In this document: piece by piece, positions 9,713 through 20,959 of the stretch
Position numbering within the stretch: position 1 is the stretch's first letter
How the letters are laid out: each line of letters starts with the position of its first letter
NCBI RefSeq assembly: GCF_017592545.1
Contig: NZ_JAGFOA010000001.1
Coordinates: 1 to 64,000 of the forward strand
Length of the DNA stretch: 64,000 nt
Reading direction: 5' to 3'
From: Microbacterium stercoris
GTDB taxonomy: Bacteria > Actinomycetota > Actinomycetes > Actinomycetales > Microbacteriaceae
Translations under genes and position numbers: made by a program
The notes under the pieces: model-generated
Seen by the model: the letters and a program-made list of their open reading frames with translations, nothing else
Database searches by the model: none
What the model was told of the DNA's origin: nothing

Positions 9713-9784
9713 GCCGAGCGGGTGCACGCCCGCCGAGCGGGTGCGTGCGCGCGCACCCGCTCGGCGCCGGAGCACCCCCTCGGC
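9713..9784. repeat. Nested GC-rich palindrome, copy 2 (convergent terminator)
   Basis: The inner arms are GCCGAGCGGGTGCG (9732-9745) and its complement (9752-9765) around a TGCGCG loop. The outer arms (from 9713 and to 9784) are imperfect. It sits between the convergent VanZ and clpB genes and probably ends both transcripts. It has the same architecture as 8482-8553. Confidence 0.75.
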
Positions 9785-9790
9785 GCCGAG

Positions 9791-11929
<2,139 letters not shown>

Positions 11930-11966
11930 GCGGTCCTCCCCGGTGGTGATCTGCTCTCGTGGCGAA

Positions 11967-11987
11967 CTTGAGCCGCGTCGACTCAAG
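11967..11987 (-). promoter_or_regulatory. HAIR operator (HspR-binding site) upstream of clpB
   Basis: CTTGAGC-N7-ACTCAAG matches the HspR-associated inverted repeat (CTTGAGT-N7-ACTCAAG) with one mismatch. It overlaps a likely minus-strand -10 (TAAACT) for clpB. HspR repression of clpB and dnaK operons is established in Streptomyces and mycobacteria; by inference this clpB is heat-induced in the same way. Confidence 0.85.
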
Positions 11988-12115
11988 TTTACCGGATCCC
12001 TCCCGAATCCGTCGAGAGGGCGCGAGCGAATGGAGGCGCCGAGCCCTCCTCGGTCGCCCCACCCCCTCCGAAATACCTACAGACATACCCACGCGATATC
12101 CACCACTCTGGGGGG

Positions 12116-12442
12116 ATGCCCGCGACGCACGCCCCCTTCGCAGCCTCGCGACCCAAGCTCGCAGTCGCCGGCACGGTCGTGACCGTGCTGGGCCTGGTCG
12201 CCGCCGCCATCTCGATCCTCGGACTCCTGCAGGTGCTCTACGTGGCCGTCTCGGCCGAGGGCAGAGAGGCGCTGTGGAACCTCTACGGCGTGGCCGCTTC
12301 GGTGGTCGCCGGTGCGATCGCCGTTGTGCTCGGCGCGATCGGCTGCTTCTTCGAGGACACCGTGCGCCTCGCCCGCGTGGCGGTGATCACCGGCATCGCC
12401 TCTCCCGGCGCGGTGCTGCTGCTCGGCTGGACCACCAGCTGA
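12116..12442 (+). CDS. Small membrane protein, hypothetical
   Basis: This 108-aa protein has three hydrophobic segments (~15-43, ~58-78 and ~86-104) and short charged linkers. No family was recognised. The ATG at 12116 follows a G-rich stretch that could act as a ribosome site. It is divergent from clpB and followed by a good terminator, so it is a single-gene unit. The reading frame shows a normal high-GC codon pattern, with third-position G/C, which supports it being real. Confidence 0.72.
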   Translation: MPATHAPFAASRPKLAVAGTVVTVLGLVAAAISILGLLQVLYVAVSAEGREALWNLYGVAASVVAGAIAVVLGAIGCFFEDTVRLARVAVITGIASPGAVLLLGWTTS

Positions 12443-12471
12443 CCCGATCCGGATCCGGATCCCCCGGACAA

Positions 12472-12509
12472 GGCCGCCGTCGCTGATCACAGCGGGGGCG
12501 GTCTTTTTT
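12472..12509 (+). terminator. Rho-independent terminator
   Basis: A long stem (GGCCGCC and CGCTG on the left, CAGCG and GGCGGTC on the right, ATCA loop) is followed directly by TTTTTT (12504-12509). This is one of the few classical U-tract terminators in the window. Confidence 0.85.
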
Positions 12510-12764
12510 GCGAGCGGCCGAGTCGCTCCGCAGCGCCCAGCCATACTTTCTCGTGCCGGAGAGGCATGTGCCGGAGCTATGGCTCGCGGCGCCGACCGCA
12601 GCGGCGAGCGCAGGAACCCCCGGTGAGATGCCGTTTCCTTGGCATACCTATGGGCCGAGGGATATGCGCGTATCCATGGTGCAACAGAGGGCAACCCGGC
12701 GAGCGCGCCCGCTGCCCGCTTCCTACCGTGAAGGGGTCCCCACCGGCCCACGTCAGGAATCCTC
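12510..12764 (+). other. Non-coding leader region before metF
   Basis: About 255 bp hold no supported gene. Short hairpins are visible, for example GGATA-TGCGCG-TATCC near 12660-12676. A -10-like TACCGT lies at 12724-12729. I looked for conserved cores of cobalamin, SAM-I and SAM-IV riboswitches, which often precede methionine genes, and did not find them. A regulatory leader remains possible. Confidence 0.35.
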
Positions 12765-13610
12765 ATGTCGTATCCCGTTCCGTTCTCGTTCGAGCTGTAC
12801 CCGGCGCGCACCGAGGCCGGCATGGACATGGTGGCCGAGACGGCGACGGCCCTCGCGGCGGCCGGTCCCGAGTTCGTCTCGGTGACCTACGGCGCCGCCG
12901 GATCGTCGAACGACCGCTCTCTCGGTCTGCTCGGACACCTGCACGGGGCGGGAGCCCGCACCGTGGCGCACCTCACGACCGTGGGCCAGACCCGCGCGCA
13001 GCTGGTGGAGCGCGCCGAGACGTTCCTCGCCGCGGGCGTGCGCGACTTCCTCGCCCTGCGCGGCGACCTGCCGGCGTCGGGGGATGCCGGGGAGCTCGAC
13101 GGCCCCGTACCGCTCACCGCCCTGCTGCACGAGGTGGCCGCACGCCTCGGTGTGGACATCTCGGTCGGCGTCGCGGCGTACCCGCAGGGACACGGCCGAA
13201 CGGGCGACATCGCCGGCGACATCCGGGCCCTGCTCGCCAAGCAGGCCGCGGGAGCCTCCTACGCGATCAGCCAGGTCGTCTTCGAGGCGTCGGCCTACGG
13301 ATCCTTCGTCGCGGCGGCGCGTGCCGCGGGCGTCACGATCCCGATCATCCCGGGGCTGATGCCCGTGAGCACGTCGCAGAAGCTCGAGCGCGTGGCGGAG
13401 CTCACGGGAGTGGATGCCCCGATCTCGCTCGTCGAGGCGCTGCTCGCGGCCGGCGACACCGACCGCGAGGTCGTCGCCATCCGGTCGACCGCCCGGCTCG
13501 CGCAGGAGCTGCTCGCAGCCGGCGCCCCCTCGATCCACCTCTACGCCTTCAACCGCCACGAGACGGTGCTCGCCGTGCTCGACGAGCTGACCAGCGCCGC
13601 TCTCGTCTGA
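12765..13610 (+). CDS. metF: 5,10-methylenetetrahydrofolate reductase
   Basis: This 281-aa FAD enzyme reduces methylene-THF to methyl-THF, the methyl donor for methionine synthesis. Family marks include the N-terminal SFELYPARTEAG (the P-x-R/K-T region), VSVTYGAAGSS, FLALRGDLPASG for folate/FAD contact, and QVVFEASAYGSFVAAARAAG. The length agrees with bacterial MetF (~280-300 aa). It lies directly upstream of metE, whose product uses methyl-THF, so the pair forms a methionine-synthesis unit separated by 133 bp. Confidence 0.93.
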   Translation: MSYPVPFSFELYPARTEAGMDMVAETATALAAAGPEFVSVTYGAAGSSNDRSLGLLGHLHGAGARTVAHLTTVGQTRAQLVERAETFLAAGVRDFLALRGDLPASGDAGELDGPVPLTALLHEVAARLGVDISVGVAAYPQGHGRTGDIAGDIRALLAKQAAGASYAISQVVFEASAYGSFVAAARAAGVTIPIIPGLMPVSTSQKLERVAELTGVDAPISLVEALLAAGDTDREVVAIRSTARLAQELLAAGAPSIHLYAFNRHETVLAVLDELTSAALV

Positions 13611-13743
13611 CCCCACCGCGGCGCGCGGCCCGTCAGGCGGCGCCCCTCTTCCTCTTCCGTCCCACTCGCTCGACCAGCGAAGGGTCCACAGCTCCGGCTG
13701 TCGCACCGCTCGCGCACCCACTTCCGCCCTCAGGAGGCTCGAA

Positions 13744-16089
13744 ATGACCGCATTCCCCGCCGGCACCGTACTCGGCTACCCCCGCCTCGGCCCGCAGCGC
13801 GAGCTCAAGCGCGCACTCGAAGCGCACTGGGCCGGACGCCTCGACGCGGCCGGGCTCGAGGACGCCGCGCGCGCCCTCCGCGCCCGCACCCGCTCCCACC
13901 TCGCCGCGCTCGGCCTCAGCGCCGACGGCTCGGCCATCCCCGAGGCCTCGTCGCTCTACGACCAGGTGCTCGACGCGATCGTGGCCACCGGCGCCGTGCC
14001 CTCGCGCTTCACGGCCCCCGGGCCCGACTCGGTGCTCGACGCCGACGGCGGGGTCAGCCTCGCCGGGTACTTCACCCTCGCCCGCGGCTCCGAGGCGCAT
14101 CCGGCCCTCGAGATGACGAAGTGGTTCGACACCAACTACCACTACCTGGTTCCCGAACTGGCTCCGGATCAGGCCTTCCGCGCCGATCCGTCGCGTCTGG
14201 CCGCGCAGGTCGCCGAGGCGCGCGCGCAGGGATTCGTCACGCGCCCCGTGCTCGTGGGCCCCGTCACCCTTCTCGCGCTGGCCAAGCCGGCCGCGGATGC
14301 CCCGGAGGGCTTCCAGCCGCTGTCGCTGCTCGACCGCCTGCTGCCCGTGTACGCCGAGCTGCTCTCGGCGCTGCGCGAGGCCGGCGCCGAGTGGGTGCAG
14401 CTCGACGAGCCCGCGCTGGTCTCGGAGTCCCTCGACGCGACGCCCGCCGAGCTCGCCGCGGCGGCCGCGCAGGCCTACGCCGTGCTCGGCGCGCTCGAGG
14501 CGCGCGCGCGCCTGCTCGTGACCACGCCGTACGGCTCGCCGTCGGAGGCGGCGTGGGCCGCCCTGACCGCGGCCCCCGTCGAGGCGCTCGCGATCGATCT
14601 GGTGCGGGGCTCGCTGCCGGCCGCCGCGCCGGGCCTTGCCGACAAGACGCTGGTGGCCGGTGTGGTCGACGGTCGCAACGTGTGGCGCGGCGACCTCGCG
14701 GCCGCCTTCGACACGCTCGAGGCCGCGGCTTCGCTCGGTGCCGCCGCCGTGACCGTGGGCACGTCGACCTCGCTGCAGCACCTGCCGCACACCGTCGCCG
14801 ACGAGACGGCCCTGGATCCGCGCCTCGTGTCGTGGCTCGCCTTCGCGGACGAGCGCGTGGCGCAGGTGACGACCCTCGCGCGCGGCCTGGGCGAGGGGCG
14901 CGCGGCGATCGCCGCCGAGCTCGACGCCGCCACGGCCGCCCTCGCCGACCGCGCCGCGGCCGACGGCGTGCGCGTCGAGGCCGTGCGCGCCCGCACCGCC
15001 GCCCTCACGCCCGCCGACATCGAGCGCCTGCCCGCGCACGAGCGCGCCGTGATCCAGCAGGACCGACTCGCCCTGCCGATCCTGCCGACGACGACGATCG
15101 GGTCGTTCCCCCAGACCGCCGAGCTGCGCATCGCGCGTGCTCAGCACGCTCGCGGCGAGGCCACGACCGAGGCGTACGAGGAGGTGCTGCGCCTGGAGAT
15201 CGCGCGCGTGATCGGGCTGCAGGAGGAGATCGGCCTCGACGTGCTCGTGCATGGCGAGCCCGAGCGCAACGACATGGTGCAGTACTTCGCCGAGCACCTC
15301 GACGGCTTCGCGGTCACGCGCAACGGCTGGGTGCAGTCGTACGGATCGCGCGCCACGCGACCGTCGCTGCTCTGGGGCGACGTGTCGCGCCCCGCGCCGA
15401 TCACCGTGCGCTGGGCCGAGTTCGCGCAGTCGCTGAGCGAGAAGCACGTCAAGGGCATGCTCACGGGTCCCGTGACCATCCTCGCCTGGTCGTTCGTGCG
15501 CGACGACCTCGCGCTGGGGGAGACCGCGCGACAGGTGGCGCTCGCGCTGCGCGACGAGATCGCCGACCTCGAGGCGGCGGGCATCGCGATCGTGCAGGTC
15601 GATGAGCCCGCGCTGCGCGAGCTGCTGCCGCTGCGGGCCGACGCGCAGGAGGAGTACCTGCGGTGGTCGGTCGACGCGTTCCGCCTCGCCACGGCGGGCG
15701 CGGCGCCCGAGACCCAGATCCACACGCACCTCTGCTACTCGGAGTTCGGCGTGGTGCTCGACGCGATCCGCGGCCTCGACGCCGACGTCACCTCGATCGA
15801 GGCCGCCCGCAGCCGTGGCGAGGTCATCGCCGAGCTCGCCGCCGCCGGCTTCGACCGCGGCATCGGCCCGGGTGCGTACGACATCCACTCCCCGCGTGTT
15901 CCCTCGACCGACGAGGTGGCGGCGCTGCTCACGCTGGCCGCCGAGCAGCTGCCGCTGCGCCAGGTCTGGGTCAACCCCGACTGCGGGCTCAAGACCCGCG
16001 CCTACCCCGAGACGATCGCCGCGCTGACCCACCTCGTCGAGGCCACGGCCCGCGTGCGCGAGACCGTCACCAGCGACGCCCTGGTCTGA
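13744..16089 (+). CDS. metE: Cobalamin-independent methionine synthase
   Basis: This 781-aa cytosolic zinc enzyme transfers the methyl group of 5-methyl-THF-polyglutamate to homocysteine. The N-terminal MetE repeat starts GTVLGYPRLGPQRELKRALE. The catalytic C-terminal barrel carries the zinc ligands in HTHLCYSEF (~660) and NPDCGLKTR (~745), plus PVTILAWSFVRDD and VQVDEPALRE. A clean AGGAGG (13732-13737) sets the start. The upstream 133 bp contain a degenerate copy of the window's repeat family but no clear operator. A hairpin at 16098-16146 ends the unit. Confidence 0.96.
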   Translation: MTAFPAGTVLGYPRLGPQRELKRALEAHWAGRLDAAGLEDAARALRARTRSHLAALGLSADGSAIPEASSLYDQVLDAIVATGAVPSRFTAPGPDSVLDADGGVSLAGYFTLARGSEAHPALEMTKWFDTNYHYLVPELAPDQAFRADPSRLAAQVAEARAQGFVTRPVLVGPVTLLALAKPAADAPEGFQPLSLLDRLLPVYAELLSALREAGAEWVQLDEPALVSESLDATPAELAAAAAQAYAVLGALEARARLLVTTPYGSPSEAAWAALTAAPVEALAIDLVRGSLPAAAPGLADKTLVAGVVDGRNVWRGDLAAAFDTLEAAASLGAAAVTVGTSTSLQHLPHTVADETALDPRLVSWLAFADERVAQVTTLARGLGEGRAAIAAELDAATAALADRAAADGVRVEAVRARTAALTPADIERLPAHERAVIQQDRLALPILPTTTIGSFPQTAELRIARAQHARGEATTEAYEEVLRLEIARVIGLQEEIGLDVLVHGEPERNDMVQYFAEHLDGFAVTRNGWVQSYGSRATRPSLLWGDVSRPAPITVRWAEFAQSLSEKHVKGMLTGPVTILAWSFVRDDLALGETARQVALALRDEIADLEAAGIAIVQVDEPALRELLPLRADAQEEYLRWSVDAFRLATAGAAPETQIHTHLCYSEFGVVLDAIRGLDADVTSIEAARSRGEVIAELAAAGFDRGIGPGAYDIHSPRVPSTDEVAALLTLAAEQLPLRQVWVNPDCGLKTRAYPETIAALTHLVEATARVRETVTSDALV

Positions 16090-16097
16090 GGTCGCCC

Positions 16098-16146
16098 GCC
16101 TCTCCCGCCCTCTCGCCGGGCTCACCGGCTCAGGGGTGGGAGAGGC
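16098..16146 (+). terminator. Hairpin terminator after metE
   Basis: GCCTCTCCC (16098-16106) pairs with GGGAGAGGC (16138-16146) around a 31-nt loop with its own short GC stem. There is no U-tract. Confidence 0.55.
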
Positions 16147-16215
16147 GTCCGCCTCATATCGTTGGGGTACGCACTAATATGGGAGATCCCACCCCAGGGC
16201 ATCAAAGGAGATCCC

Positions 16216-18129
16216 ATGCAGTTCTTCGCGGACGGCTACCACCCCGGCGACCCGACCATCGCGCCCGAGCACCCGCAGCGCTGGCAGCCCGGCCTTCCGG
16301 CCGAGATCGATGTGCTCATCGTCGGCACCGGCCCCGCGGGTCTGGTGCTCGCCGCCCAGCTGGCGCGTTTCCCCGGCATCCGCACCCGCATCGTCGAGCG
16401 CCGCACCGGCCCGCTCCTGCGCGGCCAGGCAGACGGCGTCTCGTGCCGCTCCGTCGAGATGCTGCAGGCCTTCGGCATCGCACAGAAGCTGCTCTCGGAG
16501 GCGTACTGGGTCAACGAGACGATCATGTGGCAGCCCGATCCGGATGACCGTCGCCGCATCGTGCGCACGAGTCGCGTGCAGGATGTCGCCGACGGACTGA
16601 GCGAGATGCCCCACGTGATCATGAACCAGGCGCGTGTGCACGACTACCTGCTCGAATCGGCGCGCGCACAGCCCGCGCGTCTCGAGCCCGACTACGGCTG
16701 GGAGTTCGTCTCGCTGCAGAGCCCCGACGATGACGGACCCGTGCTCGTGACGCTCGCGCATCGCGACGACACGGGCGAGGCGACCGGCCGCACCCGCACG
16801 ATCCGGGCCCGCTATGTGATCGGGGCCGACGGCGCCCGCAGCCGCGTGCGCACCGCGATCGGCCGCGCGCTCTCGGGCGACGCCGCGAACCACGCGTGGG
16901 GTGTCATGGACGTGCTCGCCGACTCGGACTTCCCCGACCTGCGCTTCAAGACGATGATCCAATCGGACGGACACGGATCGATCCTCCTCATCCCCCGCGA
17001 GGGCGGACGCCTCGTGCGCGTGTACGTCGATCTCGGCACCGTCACCGACGAGAGCCGTGAGCGCGTGCGCGCGATGACCGCCGCCGAGATCACCGACATC
17101 GCCAACGGCGTGCTGCACCCGTACTCGCTCGATGTGAAGCAGACGGTGTGGTCGTCGGTGTACGAGGTGGCCCAGCGCATCGCCGACGGCTTCGACGACG
17201 CCGCGGGACGCGACCGCGCACCGCGCGTGTTCATCGCGGGCGACGCCTGTCACACCCACTCGGCGAAGGCCGGCCAGGGCATGAACGTGTCGATGCAGGA
17301 TGCCTTCAACCTCGGCTGGAAGCTCGCGGCCGTGCTCGAGGGACGGGCCGACGCGTCGCTGCTCGAGACCTACGACGCCGAGCGCCGCCCGATCGCGCAG
17401 GAGCTGATCGACTTCGACAGGGAGTGGTCGGCGATGCTCGCGCAGCCCGCGCAGGATCCGGATCACCCGGAACGCGGCGGCGTGACGGCCGCCGAGCTCG
17501 CCACGTACTGGGCGCGACAGGGTCGCTACACCGCGGGCGTCGCCGCGCGCTATGCGCCGGGCCGGCTCACGGGGAAGGGCACGCACCAGCACCTCGCGAC
17601 CGGCTTCGAGATCGGCACCCGGTTCCACTCGGCCGAGGTCGTGCGGGTGGGCGACGGGCGACTGCTGCAGCTCGGGCACACGCACGAGGCGGATGGCCGC
17701 TGGCGCCTCTACGCGTTCGCCGACGCCGGCGAGCAGGCGCTCCGCGCTCTTCTCGGCTGGCTGAGGACGGATCCGTCCTCTCCCGTTGTGCGCACAAGAC
17801 GAGACGGCGACGACATCGACGCGCTGATCGATGTGCGCGCGATCCTGCAGTCCCCGCTGCACGACGTCGACTTCGCGGGGCTGCCCGAGATCCTGCGGCC
17901 GCGCACCGGTCGCCTCGGGCTCGTCGACTACGAGAAGGCCTTCACGGCCGCACCGACCGGGTCGGCCGCGACCGCGGGCATCGACATCTACGGCGAGCGC
18001 GGCGTCTCTCGCGAGGCCGGGGCGCTGGTGGTCGTGCGCCCGGATCAGTACGTGGCGCATGTCCTTCCGCTCGATGCGCGCGGCGAGCTGACCGGGTTCT
18101 TCGAGGGCATCCTGTTGTCGGCGTCGTAA
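16216..18129 (+). CDS. FAD-dependent aromatic hydroxylase (3-hydroxybenzoate 4-monooxygenase/phenol 2-monooxygenase-like)
   Basis: This 637-aa class A flavoprotein monooxygenase likely hydroxylates a phenolic substrate using NAD(P)H and O2. It shows the Rossmann GTGPAGLVLAAQLARFP near residue 36, the DG motif YVIGADGARSRVR, and the GD motif FIAGDACHTHSAKAGQGMN. The ~200-residue C-terminal thioredoxin-like phenol-hydroxylase domain is present. Length and N terminus (MQFFADGYHPGDP) resemble MobA-type 3-hydroxybenzoate 4-hydroxylase, ~640 aa. The start is fixed by AAAGGAGA just upstream. A MarR regulator follows 25 bp downstream. The exact substrate is inferred. Confidence 0.85.
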   Translation: MQFFADGYHPGDPTIAPEHPQRWQPGLPAEIDVLIVGTGPAGLVLAAQLARFPGIRTRIVERRTGPLLRGQADGVSCRSVEMLQAFGIAQKLLSEAYWVNETIMWQPDPDDRRRIVRTSRVQDVADGLSEMPHVIMNQARVHDYLLESARAQPARLEPDYGWEFVSLQSPDDDGPVLVTLAHRDDTGEATGRTRTIRARYVIGADGARSRVRTAIGRALSGDAANHAWGVMDVLADSDFPDLRFKTMIQSDGHGSILLIPREGGRLVRVYVDLGTVTDESRERVRAMTAAEITDIANGVLHPYSLDVKQTVWSSVYEVAQRIADGFDDAAGRDRAPRVFIAGDACHTHSAKAGQGMNVSMQDAFNLGWKLAAVLEGRADASLLETYDAERRPIAQELIDFDREWSAMLAQPAQDPDHPERGGVTAAELATYWARQGRYTAGVAARYAPGRLTGKGTHQHLATGFEIGTRFHSAEVVRVGDGRLLQLGHTHEADGRWRLYAFADAGEQALRALLGWLRTDPSSPVVRTRRDGDDIDALIDVRAILQSPLHDVDFAGLPEILRPRTGRLGLVDYEKAFTAAPTGSAATAGIDIYGERGVSREAGALVVVRPDQYVAHVLPLDARGELTGFFEGILLSAS

Positions 18130-18154
18130 GCCGCCTCTGCGGCAGGATGGCCTG

Positions 18155-18619
18155 ATGGAGAGCCTGGTCGACGAGGAACCCGAACCGCTGCGCCACCTCG
18201 GCCACCTGCTGCGCCGCGCGCAGCAGGTGCACCTCGCGGCGTGGCAGCGCGAGGTCTCGCGCGACATCACCAGCGTGCAGTACGCCGCGCTCGCCGTGCT
18301 CGAGCGCCTGCCCGGATCGAGCCAGGCGGTGCTCGGCGCCGAGCTCGACCTCGACCGCTCGACCATCGCCGACCTCGTCGCGCGGATGACGCGCCGCGAC
18401 CTCATCGCACGCACGACGGATCCGGACGATCGCCGCCGCAACGTGCTCGAGCTCACGGCCACGGGCCGCCAGACGCTGGAGGCACTGCGCCCGCGCGTCC
18501 ACGGCCTCGAAGAGGTGCTTGTCGGATCCCTCGCGCACGCCGATCGGGCCGAGCTGCGGCGCATCCTGCGCGCGATGCTCGCGGAGGCCCAGCGCGACGG
18601 CCTCCTCGCGAGCGAGTAG
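18155..18619 (+). CDS. MarR family transcriptional regulator
   Basis: This 154-aa winged-helix regulator carries the MarR core (ITSVQYAALAVLERLPGSSQAVLGAELDLDRSTIADLVARM) and a wing with DPDDRRRN. It follows the aromatic hydroxylase gene by 25 bp in the same direction, so it is probably co-transcribed and senses the aromatic substrate or product, as MarR proteins of phenolic catabolism do. The operator may be the repeated GGAGATCCCA upstream of the hydroxylase (16182 and 16208), but this is a guess. Confidence 0.9.
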   Translation: MESLVDEEPEPLRHLGHLLRRAQQVHLAAWQREVSRDITSVQYAALAVLERLPGSSQAVLGAELDLDRSTIADLVARMTRRDLIARTTDPDDRRRNVLELTATGRQTLEALRPRVHGLEEVLVGSLAHADRAELRRILRAMLAEAQRDGLLASE

Positions 18620-18631
18620 CCCCCACCCCCT

Positions 18632-18799
18632 CGCTCGTCGAGCGAGCGCCAGCGAGTCGAGACGCCCCAAACCCGCCGGCGGCTCCAGCCCGCGGTCGTG
18701 ACACCCGTTTCGACTCGCTCCGCTCGCTCAACGAACGAACCAGCACCTCCGCCCGAGGTCGTGACACCCGTTTCGACTCGCTCCGCTCGCTCAACGAAC
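18632..18799. repeat. Copies of the modular head-core-tail repeat, including a 43-bp direct repeat
   Basis: One forward copy with a short core lies at 18632-18666. Two identical 43-bp reverse-oriented copies, each starting GGTCGTGACACCC, lie at 18694-18736 and 18757-18799 (period 63). They sit between the convergent marR and acyl-CoA dehydrogenase genes. Confidence 0.85.
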
Positions 18800-18819
18800 C
18801 GGCCGGCGAGCGGGCCGGG

Positions 18820-19983
18820 TCAGCCGCGGAAGGCGGCGTGGCCGGTGATGCGCTGCCCGAGGATCAGCGTGTGCACCTCGTCGGTGCCCTCATAGGTGCG
18901 CACCGACTCGAGGTTGTTCGCGTGGCGCAGCGGCGAGTAGTCGAGCGTGATGCCGTTGCCGCCGAGCACCGTGCGCGCCTGGCGGGCGATGTCGATCGCG
19001 ATCCGGGTGTTGTTGAGCTTGGCGACCGAGATCATGTGGTGCTCGAGCGTTCCGGCGTCCTTGAGGCGCCCGAGGCGCAGGGCCACGAGCTGGGCCTTGA
19101 CGATCTCGAGGGCCATGTTCACGAGCTTCTCCTGCGTCAGCTGGTAGGCCGCGAGGGGCTTGTCGAACTGGATGCGCTGCTGCGAGTAGGCCAGGGCCGC
19201 ATCGAAGCTGTCGCGCGCCGCGCCCACCGCGCCCCACGCGATGCCGTATCGCGCCTCGTTCAGGCACGAGAAGGGCCCGCTCAGGCCCCGGGCTCCCGGC
19301 AGCATCGCCGACTCGGGCAGACGCACGTCGGTGAGGGTGATGTCGCACTGGATCGATGCGCGCATCGAGAGCTTCTGCGTGATCGGCGTCGCGACGAACC
19401 CGGGGGTGTCCGTCGGCACGACGAAGCCGCGCACGCCGTCGTCGGTCGCGGCCCAGATCACCGCGACGTCGGCGATCGAGGCGAGGCCGATCCAGCGCTT
19501 CGCGCCGTTGAGCACCCACTCGCCGCCCTCGAGCACCGCCCGCGTCTGCATGCTGGAGGGATCCGATCCGGCCGTCGGCTCGGTGAGGCCGAAGCATCCG
19601 ACGGCCTCGCCGCGCGCCATCCGCGGCAGCCACTCCTGCTTCTGCTCCTCGGATCCGTGCTTGGCGATCGCCGACATCGCGAGAGAGCCCTGCACCGACA
19701 CGAACGTGCGGATGCCCGAGTCGCCGGCCTCCAGCTCCTGCATCGCGAGTCCGTACTCGACGGCCGATCGCCCGGCGCATCCGTAGCCCTTCAGGTGCAT
19801 TCCGAGCAGGCCGAGCTCGGCCATCTCGGGGACGATCTCGACGGGGAAGCGCGCGTCGTCGTACCACTCGGCGATGTTCGGTCGGATCCGCCGATCGACG
19901 AAATCGCGAACGCGGTCGCGGATCTCCTGCTCTTCTGCACTGAATTCGGCCGAGATGTCGAGCAGATCGCTGGGGTCGGTCAT
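18820..19983 (-). CDS. Acyl-CoA dehydrogenase, glutaryl-CoA dehydrogenase-like
   Basis: This 387-aa flavoenzyme most resembles glutaryl-CoA dehydrogenase, which oxidises and decarboxylates glutaryl-CoA to crotonyl-CoA. Characteristic segments are FVSVQGSLAMSAIAKHGSEEQ, CFGLTEPTAGSDPSSMQTRA (FAD/substrate binding) and TYEGTDEVHTLILGQRITG, which holds the catalytic Glu position (the E of YEGT). The start at 19983 (MTDPSDLLDISAEFSAEEQ) is the standard family N terminus. A longer in-frame reading runs into the divergent gene. It faces a hydroxyacyl-CoA dehydrogenase and a CoA transferase, consistent with glutarate or lysine catabolism. Confidence 0.88.
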   Translation of the reverse strand: MTDPSDLLDISAEFSAEEQEIRDRVRDFVDRRIRPNIAEWYDDARFPVEIVPEMAELGLLGMHLKGYGCAGRSAVEYGLAMQELEAGDSGIRTFVSVQGSLAMSAIAKHGSEEQKQEWLPRMARGEAVGCFGLTEPTAGSDPSSMQTRAVLEGGEWVLNGAKRWIGLASIADVAVIWAATDDGVRGFVVPTDTPGFVATPITQKLSMRASIQCDITLTDVRLPESAMLPGARGLSGPFSCLNEARYGIAWGAVGAARDSFDAALAYSQQRIQFDKPLAAYQLTQEKLVNMALEIVKAQLVALRLGRLKDAGTLEHHMISVAKLNNTRIAIDIARQARTVLGGNGITLDYSPLRHANNLESVRTYEGTDEVHTLILGQRITGHAAFRG

Positions 19984-20098
19984 GATGTGAGTCTGACGCC
20001 CCGAGGCGAGGATCGGAAGGGCCGATCTGCCCGGCGCCCCATCTGGTGGCGCCCCGTCGCACGGGCGAAGCTGGTCGGACGACAGCAAGGGAGCAGTC

Positions 20099-20959
20099 AT
20101 GACCGTCGAAGTGCAGAGGATTCTCGTGATCGGCGCGGGCGCAATGGGCCGGCAGATCGGCGCCGTGTTCGCCCTCGCCGGATACGACACGACCGTGGGC
20201 GACGTGTCGCAGGACATCGTCGACGCGGCGCGCGACGAGATCCGCACCCGGATCGCACGGCTCGCCGAGAAGGGGCAGGTGGACGATCCGCAGGCGGCGC
20301 TCTCGCGCCTGACCTGGACGTCCGACTGGGACGACGCGGCGCGGGAGGCCGACCTCGTGGTCGAGGCCGCGACCGAGCGGCTGGAGCTGAAGCGGCAGAT
20401 CTTCGCCCGGGTCAGCGAGCTCGCGCGACCCGACGCGATCCTCGGCACGAACTCGTCGACGATCCCGTCGTCGCTGCTGGCCGACAGCATCCGCAATCCC
20501 GAGCGTCTCTGCAACATGCACTTCTTCAACCCGGCGCTCGTGATGGCGTGCGTCGAGATCGTGCCGAACCCGCAGACCTCGCAGGAGACGATCGACACGG
20601 TCGTGTCCGTGTCGCAGCGCACAGGCAAGGAGGTCGTGCTGCTCAAGCGCGAGATCCCGGGGTTCATCGCGAACCGGCTGATGCAGGCCGTGCTCGACGA
20701 GGCGATGCGCCTGCACGCGTCCGACGTCGCCACGATCGAGGACATCGACGCGGCCGCGCGCCTGGCGCTCGGACACCCCATGGGGCCGTTCCAGCTCATG
20801 GATCTCGTCGGCAACGACGTCATCAGCTTCATCCATCACGCCGAGTTCGAGCTGACGGGCGACGAGAGCGCCAAGCCCAGCCCCGAGCTCGAGGCGCTGG
20901 TGGCCGAGGGGCGGCTCGGCCGCAAGGCGGGACGCGGCTGGTATGACTACTCCTCCTGA
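20099..20959 (+). CDS. 3-hydroxyacyl-CoA dehydrogenase (FadB2/PaaH-like)
   Basis: This 286-aa NAD(P)-dependent dehydrogenase of the 3-hydroxybutyryl-CoA type has the Rossmann motif ILVIGAGAMGRQIG (residues 8-21). It also has NSSTIPSSLLAD, the catalytic HFFNPALVMACVEIV (catalytic His and downstream Asn), EIPGFIANRLMQAVLDEA, and the C-terminal LGHPMGPFQLMDLVGNDV. The length is that of the monofunctional enzyme. It is divergent from the glutaryl-CoA dehydrogenase gene (115-bp shared promoter region) and overlaps the CoA transferase by 17 nt. It would oxidise 3-hydroxybutyryl-CoA to acetoacetyl-CoA. Confidence 0.9.
   Translation: MTVEVQRILVIGAGAMGRQIGAVFALAGYDTTVGDVSQDIVDAARDEIRTRIARLAEKGQVDDPQAALSRLTWTSDWDDAAREADLVVEAATERLELKRQIFARVSELARPDAILGTNSSTIPSSLLADSIRNPERLCNMHFFNPALVMACVEIVPNPQTSQETIDTVVSVSQRTGKEVVLLKREIPGFIANRLMQAVLDEAMRLHASDVATIEDIDAAARLALGHPMGPFQLMDLVGNDVISFIHHAEFELTGDESAKPSPELEALVAEGRLGRKAGRGWYDYSS

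Noticed and set aside
12510-12764. Cobalamin or SAM riboswitch before metF
   Set aside because: Conserved cores of the B12 box and of SAM-I and SAM-IV were not found; only unspecific hairpins are present.
16182-16217. Defined MarR operator from the duplicated GGAGATCCCA
   Set aside because: The second copy overlaps the ribosome site and start codon, and the match may be incidental; too weak for a separate feature.
18890-20839. Large alternative-frame ORFs opposite the hydroxyacyl-CoA and acyl-CoA dehydrogenase genes
   Set aside because: High-GC shadow frames with Arg/Ala/Gly-biased products and no family resemblance.
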